A DNA stretch of 64,000 nt, from positions 34,906-98,905 of the forward strand of contig JAWKZQ010000009.1 in assembly GCA_041395865.1 (NCBI GenBank). Reading direction: 5' to 3'. The notes under the pieces are model-generated. The model made no database searches. It saw only the letters and a list, made by a program, of their open reading frames with translations, and was not told the DNA's origin. The translations under genes were made by a program, and so were the position numbers. The DNA is from IMCC2047 sp041395865. Its GTDB lineage: Bacteria; Pseudomonadota; Gammaproteobacteria; Pseudomonadales; IMCC2047. Positions 41,221 through 47,362 of the stretch are shown one piece after another (within the stretch, counting starts at the first letter, position 1; the number at the start of each line of letters is the position of its first letter).

Positions 41221-41541
41221 TTATTTAAACTTAACGGCGGTTCCGCAGACGCTCACCATCATCATGCCGCCTTGCTGGCCAACCACTTCGTAATCAATGT
41301 CGATACCCACGATTCCTTCGGCGCCGAGCTGCCTGGCTTTTTCCTCCATTTCCTCAAAGGCAATATCGCGAGCCTTGCCCATTTCTTTTTCGTAAGCGCC
41401 GGAACGGCCGCCGACAATATCCCTGATTTTGCCAAAAATATCCTTGAAGATATTGGCACCAAGAATCGCCTCTCCCACAACGATGCCTAAATAGTCTGAA
41501 ATTTCCTTACCATCCACAATTGAGGTTGTCGTTTTTAGCAC
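41221..41541 (-). CDS. YbjQ/UPF0145 family protein
   Basis: A 106-residue protein of the YbjQ family (heavy-metal-binding domain 1). Its strands and helices are typical: DYLGIVVGEAILGANIFKD, RSGAYEKEMGKARDIAFEEM, and GAEGIVGIDIDYEVVGQQGG. The family forms pentamers; metal binding has been proposed but function is unknown. It precedes the LysE gene on the same strand, 35 bases from its start. Confidence 0.9.
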   Translation of the reverse strand: MLKTTTSIVDGKEISDYLGIVVGEAILGANIFKDIFGKIRDIVGGRSGAYEKEMGKARDIAFEEMEEKARQLGAEGIVGIDIDYEVVGQQGGMMMVSVCGTAVKFK

Positions 41542-41601
41542 CGCTGATCTCCTAAGGTCGGTTTCCTGAAGGCTATAAGATGGAGCCTGCAGTTTTGAAA
41601 G

Positions 41602-41895
41602 CTAGTTGCCGGTTTTGGAGTCATCGCAACCGGCGTTTTCATTCGTTTCGTTTGCCGGTTCTTTTTTATCGGCTTTGTCGGCAGGCCTATAAAGGGTGCT
41701 GGTATCACCCCAGATATCGTATTTTTCCCAAAAGTTTTTCGGTTCGCACGTATTGCTTTGCGCCTGTTCCATCCGACTGTTTTCATGATCTCTCGGCTTT
41801 TCTGCTGTCTCGCTGGGCTTCAGTTGGTAGTAGAAAAAGAGGGATGCACAGACGACAAGAAAAATGATGGGGCGTGTGTATCGGGAAAAATTCAA
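41602..41895 (-). CDS. Small single-helix membrane protein
   Basis: A 97-residue protein with one N-terminal hydrophobic helix (PIIFLVVCASLFFYY) and a polar, charged, Asn/Asp/Lys-rich tail containing two cysteines (SNTCEPKNF and NAGCDDSK). I do not recognise it. It may be an inner-membrane-anchored periplasmic peptide. It lies between YbjQ and hdfR. Confidence 0.5.
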   Translation of the reverse strand: MNFSRYTRPIIFLVVCASLFFYYQLKPSETAEKPRDHENSRMEQAQSNTCEPKNFWEKYDIWGDTSTLYRPADKADKKEPANETNENAGCDDSKTGN

Positions 41896-41936
41896 AGTAG
41901 CCTTACCTGGATTCGTTAGCGCGAGTTCAAACCTGT

Positions 41937-42788
41937 TTATTGCCTGAAATTCTGGAGCATTTCGATAACCGGGGTCAAACTTTGCAAGCGCTCCGAGTCC
42001 GCAGTATAGAGCACATAGACATCACGTTCGAAACATTCAGTCCGGGGAACGAGAAACAGGCTTTTATCACGCAAATAGGGCTCAATCATGGCCCTGGGTA
42101 GAAAAGCGGTTCCTCCCTTGGCGAGAATAAAATCCAGCGCGATCTTACTCTGCTGTGTATGAAGGGTAGGGGTCGATGGCGCTGGAAAATGTTTTGCCTG
42201 GTGCATGTTAAAAGCGGTTCCCCAATCCACAAAAACGTACGCTGTTTCAGCGATACCCTGAAGATCCGCAACTTCGGGATAGCTGCTACAGAGTACCAAT
42301 TCGATGCTGCCGATCCTGGCTGATTCCAGTTGTGCAATTCGAGGCGGGTCAAAAACCACGCCGATATCCAGGCGACCACTCAACAGTGATGAGACCAGCT
42401 CCTGGGTGGAACTGATCTCGGTACGAAGATAGAGGTCTGGAAATGAGTTGGCGATTTTTAGCAGCAGAGGTTGCAGGAAACCATCCCAGACATTGGATGT
42501 GCCGCCCAGTGTCAGTTGCAGCTTGAAGGGGTCCGAGACGCCAACGTCATGCAGGGCTAATTGCCAGGCAGCCAGGATATTCTCTGCATGAGGCACCAGC
42601 CTTTCCCCCGCGGCGGTGAGCAGGATGTTGTTGCGCTGGCGGGTAAAGAGTTGTGCGCCGACAGTCTCTTCCAGTTGCCGAATCCTGAAACTGACTGCTG
42701 ACTGCGTCAAAAACAGGTTTTCCGCCGCTTTGCCGAAATGCCGTGTTTTGACGACTTCTAAAAAGGTTTTCAGTAGTTCAAAGGTCAT
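41937..42788 (-). CDS. hdfR: LysR-type regulator HdfR
   Basis: A 283-residue LTTR. The N-terminal winged helix (ELLKTFLEVVKTRHFGKAAE and TQSAVSFRIRQLEETVGAQL) matches HdfR closely, and a periplasmic-binding-like effector domain follows. In E. coli HdfR represses the flagellar master operon flhDC. The start at 42788 (MTFELLKTFLEV) aligns with E. coli HdfR. The gene is divergent from maoP with 115 bases between, the same order as in E. coli. Orthology is therefore well supported by both sequence and position. Confidence 0.88.
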   Translation of the reverse strand: MTFELLKTFLEVVKTRHFGKAAENLFLTQSAVSFRIRQLEETVGAQLFTRQRNNILLTAAGERLVPHAENILAAWQLALHDVGVSDPFKLQLTLGGTSNVWDGFLQPLLLKIANSFPDLYLRTEISSTQELVSSLLSGRLDIGVVFDPPRIAQLESARIGSIELVLCSSYPEVADLQGIAETAYVFVDWGTAFNMHQAKHFPAPSTPTLHTQQSKIALDFILAKGGTAFLPRAMIEPYLRDKSLFLVPRTECFERDVYVLYTADSERLQSLTPVIEMLQNFRQ

Positions 42789-42903
42789 CTTTTCGATCAA
42801 TAATTTTTATTGAGATAACAAAAAAATGTCATTTTACATCCATTTTAGAAGAAAAGAGAATCGCCACCAATGAGCTTCAACTCGCTTTTTTTGTGGAGAT
42901 GAA

Positions 42904-43254
42904 ATGACACAAAACGCTTCTTTTACTGCCGAACGCCGTTTTTGGGACGATCAGCACTTCCCCTATGGTTTTTCACGTAGCGGACACTTCACCATTGAAC
43001 AAGCTGCGCTTCTTGAAAAGCATGGTTACGCGTATACCTTGCTTGCCAAGGGAGAACGCGAGCCTGTGGATGATTTGGAAAAAGCCTTTGTTACCTTTTG
43101 TCTGGGTGAAAAGGAAGCCGAAAGCGTGCACGAAAAAATTTGGAAACGTTATTCCGAAGCTATTAATCGCCGCGTTGATCGTTACTCCCTCACGCGGGCC
43201 GAAGCACGATATGGTGGTGCTTTCGAAGAGGATTCAATGGATCTGGATGACTAG
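42904..43254 (+). CDS. maoP: MaoP (YifE, DUF413) macrodomain organiser
   Basis: A 116-residue DUF413 protein. Signatures are RRFWDDQHFPYGFSRSGHFT, the following helix ALLEKHGYAYTLLAKGER, FCLGEKEAES and a C-terminal acidic tail. In E. coli MaoP binds the maoS site near its own promoter and organises the Ori macrodomain of the chromosome. GTGGAGATG gives a good start. It is divergent from hdfR, as in E. coli. If maoS is conserved, it should lie in the 42789-42903 gap; I could not identify it. Confidence 0.92.
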   Translation: MTQNASFTAERRFWDDQHFPYGFSRSGHFTIEQAALLEKHGYAYTLLAKGEREPVDDLEKAFVTFCLGEKEAESVHEKIWKRYSEAINRRVDRYSLTRAEARYGGAFEEDSMDLDD

Positions 43255-43311
43255 TTACAACCGATTTAATATTTTAATCGTGTTTATTGTTGGCGCTTTT
43301 TGGCGCCAATA

Positions 43312-43860
43312 ATGACGAACAGCGTGACACTCTTTTCGAGCGGACTTGTCGATTGGCATCAGTTAGTCGATATCAGCCCCTATAAATGGAAAGCCATTGG
43401 TACGGCAATTTTTTGCGGTGCCATCATCGGGCTTGAACGCCAGCTGCGAGGCAAGCCGGTCGGTATTCGAACCTCTGCACTCATCACCCTGGGCACTTAC
43501 CTGTTTCTTGCCAGCTCCTTTCTTTTGGAGGGGCAGGTGGTCGACCCTTCTCGCGTCATTGGGCAAGTCATCACCGGTATCGGTTTCCTGGGTGCCGGTG
43601 TCATGCTGGCGAAGGATGGGGCCGTTTTAGGGGTTACATCCGCCGCAACCATCTGGGTGCTGGCCGCTATCGGCGTCATGATCTCAACGAACCACTTATT
43701 GGCAGCGATTAAGCTTTCCTTTCTCGTGGTGTGCATTCTCTATGGACTTGACCTGCTTGAAACCCATACCAAGGCCTTTAGTCGCGGTGTTCATGCGTCC
43801 GTCAAACGCTATAAACGGGAACGGACATTGGCGCGTAAAGTGACGGAAAGCGATCGTTAG
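43312..43860 (+). CDS. MgtC/SapB family membrane protein
   Basis: A 182-residue protein with four to five membrane helices. Conserved blocks are GAIIGLERQLRGKPVGIRTS, ALITLGTYLFL, QVITGIGFLGAGVML and VLGVTSAATIWVLAAIGVM. The full-length MgtC has a C-terminal ACT-like domain, which is absent here; this is the short SapB-like form. MgtC relatives affect magnesium homeostasis and inhibit F-type ATPase in some pathogens. No Shine-Dalgarno is evident, and a perfect 7-base hairpin (TTGGCGC/GCGCCAA, 43290-43309) abuts the start region. Confidence 0.87.
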   Translation: MTNSVTLFSSGLVDWHQLVDISPYKWKAIGTAIFCGAIIGLERQLRGKPVGIRTSALITLGTYLFLASSFLLEGQVVDPSRVIGQVITGIGFLGAGVMLAKDGAVLGVTSAATIWVLAAIGVMISTNHLLAAIKLSFLVVCILYGLDLLETHTKAFSRGVHASVKRYKRERTLARKVTESDR

Positions 43861-43870
43861 GAGCAAATTA

Positions 43871-44530
43871 TTGTATCAGCAGCAGACATGCGACGATGGA
43901 GTGTATGACGCCGGGTTTGAGGGCATTGCCAATGACCTTTATGAGAAGGGCTATGCCATTTCGGATCTGGCATTACCACGCGCATTGGCTGAGCAGCTTC
44001 GCCTCCAGGTTATAAACTCCGGGTCTGATAAGTTCCACCGTGCGGGCATTGGCCGGGAAAAGCACCATGCCATCAATGATTCAGTTCGCACCGATGAAAT
44101 CTGCTGGATCACAGGAAACAGCTGTGCCGGCCAGGCATGGCTGGATTGGACGACTAACCTGAAGGACTATTTGAACCGGCGCCTGATCCTTGGGCTCTTC
44201 TCCTTTGAAAGTCATTTTGCCCACTATGGTCCAGGCGATTATTACAAAATGCACCTGGATGCCTTTAAGGGTGAAGCAAACCGTGTTTTGACGCTGGTGG
44301 CCTATTTAAATCCGGACTGGAAGCCCGAATATGGCGGGCAGCTGGTTATTCAAACAGGCAAGGGAGAGCAGAACAAGCGGTTTGTTTTCCCAACATTTGC
44401 TCGGTTGGTCGTGTTTTTAAGTGAAGATTTTCCCCATGAGGTTCTACCGGCTACTCGTGATCGTTATTCGATTGCCGGTTGGTTCAGGTTGAATACGTCA
44501 CAATCAAACCGGGTTGATCCCGCCACTTGA
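43871..44530 (+). CDS. 2OG-Fe(II) oxygenase (SM-20/prolyl-hydroxylase-like)
   Basis: A 219-residue non-haem iron dioxygenase. The iron triad is H and D in KMHLDAFKG (about residue 135) and H in DFPHEVLPATRDRYSIAGWF; the Arg two turns on binds 2-oxoglutarate. FSFESHFAHYGPGDYYKMH is a typical jelly-roll start. Relatives hydroxylate proline in ribosomal protein or translation factors. The start is a TTG at 43871 with TAGGAG at 7-base spacing that overlaps the mgtC-like gene's stop; no ATG is available early enough to keep the fold. It is likely co-transcribed with the MgtC gene. Confidence 0.86.
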   Translation: MYQQQTCDDGVYDAGFEGIANDLYEKGYAISDLALPRALAEQLRLQVINSGSDKFHRAGIGREKHHAINDSVRTDEICWITGNSCAGQAWLDWTTNLKDYLNRRLILGLFSFESHFAHYGPGDYYKMHLDAFKGEANRVLTLVAYLNPDWKPEYGGQLVIQTGKGEQNKRFVFPTFARLVVFLSEDFPHEVLPATRDRYSIAGWFRLNTSQSNRVDPAT

Positions 44531-44657
44531 TGCCGGAAAGGCTTGAGTTTTTATGACTCAATCCGACCCCGCGTAGTCGAAGAACGGCTTCAAAACGACA
44601 TCGTCGCGAATCGCTCTCTTTAATCCGGGCACAACGCTGAAAAACAGCACCTGGAAA

Positions 44658-44674
44658 TGTCAGGATTTTTTACA
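44658..44674. promoter_or_regulatory. 17-bp upstream motif, copy C
   Basis: TGTCAGGATTTTTTACA shares the ends TGT and ACA, length and T-run with the motifs upstream of both PEP-CTERM genes. It is 66 bases upstream of the -24 element. The match is weaker than between copies A and B. Confidence 0.3.
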
Positions 44675-44739
44675 TTTATACGCTGATGACTAAATCGGAT
44701 AGCATCTAATCGATTGATTTTGCTTGTAATAGCCTGTTA

Positions 44740-44755
44740 TGGCATAAATTATGCG
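44740..44755 (+). promoter_or_regulatory. Sigma-54-type promoter of the secreted protein gene
   Basis: TGGCATAAATTATGCG shows GG-N10-GC spacing and the same ATGC -12 element as the PEP-CTERM promoters. Confidence 0.5.
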
Positions 44756-44949
44756 CACTAACTGTGTTACCCATCGGTTGGTTTCGAGACCCCTGGGCGG
44801 GTGCCGATAAATATCGGTCAATCGTGAAGTCTAGAGAAACCTGTTAAAGCCACTTTACCTAGCGGGCTGTTTCTTGAGGGGCAATTTACCTTGCTCCAGT
44901 GCGACAAGGGTTTGTCCCTCCTTCAAAGGTTATTTAGAGGGAGGAAGGT

Positions 44950-45882
44950 ATGAATATATCATCGCATAAGCTCTTTCATTTCCATGCGCTAACGGCCTTT
45001 GTGGGCGTGGTTGCGTTGAGCGCACTGGGTTTGTTCGCAAACATGCAACCCGCCGTTGCAGGAGAGCCTTGCCTGAACGATCTTGCCGGTTTCAATAACG
45101 CGACCTGCACCGCCAATGATGTTCGCATCAGTCGGATTAACGTGCTCGATGGCCCAACTCAGTGCGAAGAGGGCAAGCTGGTTACCATTGACTCACTGGA
45201 GGCTGAAGTCTTGGGTGGCGCAAAGCAACGCTATGATATCGGTATGTATCTCGCGCTTGATGGAGGCGATGCGAAATCCTCTGTAAGTGGCGCAAATGAT
45301 GGCTGTAGAAGGGATATTCTCAATCCCGCGGGCGTTAACCTTGAGCAGGATGATGCAGCTGATATGTGCAACGATATCGAACAGGGGGTTACCGAAACCA
45401 AGCCCCTCGCTAATCTTGAGATTGAATGCCAGGATACCGACGGCGATGGATTCCTGGATGTCGGCACCTGCCTGAGCTGGGACAATAATGCCAAGGATAC
45501 CTGTGTTGATGTCAATGATGTCGTTCCCGGTACGCCCTCAAAATGTCGCTGCGAACCTATTCGGGTTGGCGATATCGTTGTGATACCCAAAGGTGAGATC
45601 GTTATTCAGAAAATTGTCAGAAATATCAAGGACGATCCGACCGTGTTTACCTTTGAAGGTGACGTCTCAGGTGCAATCACAGAGCAGCAAACCATTTCGG
45701 TGGGTGGGCTGGAGCCCGGCGTGTATACCTCAACAGAGATCGTACCAGTTTCTTATATACTGGAGAATGTTGAGTGTGATGATGAGGACAGTGTCGGAGA
45801 TAAGGATACGGCCACTGCGACGATTTACCTGGATGCAGACGAAACCGTGACCTGTACGTTCACTAACGCAGCGGGCGGATAA
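44950..45882 (+). CDS. Secreted prealbumin-like surface protein
   Basis: A 310-residue exported protein. The signal peptide is residues 1-38 (cut after AVAG). The N-terminal half contains seven to ten cysteines and an Asp-rich calcium-type loop (CQDTDGDGFLD). The C-terminal 90 residues form a prealbumin-like/SpaA-type domain: GEIVIQKIVRNIKDDPTVFT, LEPGVYTSTEIVPVSY, then ETVTCTFTNAAGG. The protein simply ends GG with no PEP-CTERM, LPxTG or membrane helix, so it should be released or held by partners. A strong ribosome-binding site (GAGGGAGGAAGG) precedes the ATG. The promoter layout links it to the PEP-CTERM genes. Family known; function inferred. Confidence 0.75.
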   Translation: MNISSHKLFHFHALTAFVGVVALSALGLFANMQPAVAGEPCLNDLAGFNNATCTANDVRISRINVLDGPTQCEEGKLVTIDSLEAEVLGGAKQRYDIGMYLALDGGDAKSSVSGANDGCRRDILNPAGVNLEQDDAADMCNDIEQGVTETKPLANLEIECQDTDGDGFLDVGTCLSWDNNAKDTCVDVNDVVPGTPSKCRCEPIRVGDIVVIPKGEIVIQKIVRNIKDDPTVFTFEGDVSGAITEQQTISVGGLEPGVYTSTEIVPVSYILENVECDDEDSVGDKDTATATIYLDADETVTCTFTNAAGG

Positions 45883-45988
45883 ACCTAAACGCAGGTTATG
45901 TAAAAAGCCGGAGTCAGCGCAAAGGTTGTCGCTGGCCCCGGTTATCCGGAAACAGGTTTTGTCGCTCAACAAAAGATAAGTGATGAGC

Positions 45989-46023
45989 AAAAAGCCCCGC
46001 CTGAAACCAGGCGGGCTTTTTTT
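45989..46023. terminator. Bidirectional terminator
   Basis: AAGCCCCGCCTG/CAGGCGGGCTT stem with A- and T-runs on its two sides, after the secreted protein gene. Confidence 0.85.
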
Positions 46024-46039
46024 CGGAATGACTTAATTG

Positions 46040-46130
46040 AATTAAACGCGAACTTCCGTGATTTCTACCGCCGTAATCTTCTTGCCTTCTTTTTTGGAAC
46101 TCAAGGATTTTGTTGAAGTTCGGGCACGCC
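46040..46130 (-). pseudogene. Possible end of a decayed minus-strand gene
   Basis: On the minus strand one frame ends SSKKEGKKITAVEITEVRV and stops with TAA near 46041, which reads like a genuine protein C-terminus. The bidirectional terminator just after it also suggests a former convergent gene. Upstream the frame breaks into unrelated sequence. I cannot name the family. Confidence 0.25.
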
Positions 46131-46531
46131 TTTGCAAAGGGGCAGCGAAGAACGTAGTGTAGGCTGTCCAATGGAGCCATGCTTTTTGTGGCCGGAGGTA
46201 CTTGAGCAACTGTTATAGTTTACCCGATACGATGTATTTGAAAACCAAAATATTTTTAGGAATAGATCGCCAAAGTCAAATGATTGCACCGATTACATGC
46301 CAACAGTTTGCAAGATGTAAATAAAACTGTCGATTTAAGCCCCAGCGCCATGCTTTACTGAATTTTCTTCGTTTATTTACATAACGAATTACCACAGCCA
46401 TTCCAACCAGCGAGCGCCGATCTGGTTTGAGCAACTTCTGTCCATACGACAGAAAGAATAATTGCAGCTCGAATATGTGATAACTAATACGGCAGTGACC
46501 ATAATTATTGCAGAATGATAATTAATCATGC

Positions 46532-46632
46532 TATAACGCCCAGCACACGGGCGGCTGAAATGAAGCGAAGCGTAATGTGGTTCATCCGGTTCAAGGAGCC
46601 TTTTGCGGGCTTTCGTGCCGCTGTTTGTTATG
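46532..46632. other. attC-like integron recombination site (candidate)
   Basis: It begins TATAACGCCCAGCACACGGG and ends GTGCCGCTGTTTGTTATG, giving outer TAAC/GTTA ends and imperfectly complementary inner arms (CAGC and GTG/CAC blocks) around a 60-base centre with its own hairpin (ATGAA/TTCAT). This is the layout of attC sites of gene cassettes. No integrase gene is in the window. Confidence 0.4.
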
Positions 46633-47103
46633 TTTCACTGTCCGGCTTCGTGTCAATTACCTTTATGCTAACTGACTCGGAAGCAGTTTTGAACTTCAGG
46701 CAACCTTAGCATGTGCTATTATGCTTCCAGATTCGTTTGATTATTATTTACTTTTCTTGCATCTATCCACGCTACGATAACTTTGGCAATGGTGTTCATG
46801 CATTGCATCGAAATTGCACTGATAGACCAACAATTCCAGACATCTGGCCAGAGAAAACATTTGTACTGCCATGTCTAATAGCAGCCTCATCTAGAGCGGA
46901 CAAGAATACCTTCGCTATGCTTAAATACGGCTAACATATACCCTTTCAGAACTCATTGATTTTTTCCCGTGGGAAACATAACAGTAGGATAAGGAACCAT
47001 TTGTCCCATAATAGGTTATATACGACTTTGGTTTAAAAGGCGGGAATCCATTTGCTTTCATAGGGTTACGCTGCTCCTTAGCGATTAATTCTCAATATCG
47101 TAC

Positions 47104-47246
47104 GTGTCCTTTTTGCTGTTTTCAATAACACCGTTAACTGACGTACCCTTATCCCAAAATCGTTACCAAAAGGGACACGGTGAAATGCTTTTGGTTACAG
47201 TCAGTTAGGCTATTTTCAGTCAATAACAGCTAATAAAAAAGGACAC
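47104..47246. repeat. Nested inverted-repeat (MITE- or REP-like) element
   Basis: Outer arms GTGTCCTTTTTGCTGTT (47104-47120) and the complement of AACAGC...AAAAAAGGACAC (47225-47246) enclose a second pair AACTGAC/GTCAGTT and an inner pair GTTACCAAAAG/CTTTTGGTTAC (47162-47172, 47188-47198). A third GGGACAC copy is central. No transposase is encoded. Confidence 0.55.
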
Positions 47247-47300
47247 TTTTGGGGTGGGTATCTGGCTTGATGAGGTCAGTCGATAATGCTTAATAAAAAT

Positions 47301-47338
47301 AAAAAAAACCCCGCAGGTATTAGCTTGCGGGGCTTTTT
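47301..47338 (-). terminator. Terminator of acnB
   Basis: CCCCGCA/TGCGGGG hairpin flanked on the minus-strand exit side by a run of eight T, 25 bases after the acnB stop. Confidence 0.88.
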
Positions 47339-47362
47339 GTTGAGCTAACTCAAGGCCTGAAA

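Larger units (their letters stand above)
44531..44949. other. 419-base leader region of the secreted protein gene
   Basis: No gene. It holds a 17-bp motif (44658-44674), a sigma-54-type promoter (44740-44755) and a long untranslated leader of about 180 bases before the start at 44950. I see no known riboswitch pattern. Confidence 0.55.
45883..47362. other. 1.5 kb gene-poor, AT-richer region
   Basis: No convincing gene. It contains the terminator at 45989-46023, a possible decayed gene end (46040-46130), an attC-like site (46532-46632), a nested palindrome element (47104-47246) and the acnB terminator. Short frames at 46515-46709 and 46713-46934 lack ribosome-binding sites and known families. 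Confidence 0.55.

Noticed and set aside
44757..44949. Riboswitch in the leader of the gene at 44950
   Set aside because: Some short hairpins exist but none matches a riboswitch class I know.
46713..46934. 73-codon frame after the attC-like site, as a possible cassette gene
   Set aside because: No ribosome-binding site and no recognisable family; kept only as part of the gap description.
46978..47019. Second, 42-base ATAAC/GTTAT structure
   Set aside because: Shorter than known attC sites and the arms pair poorly.
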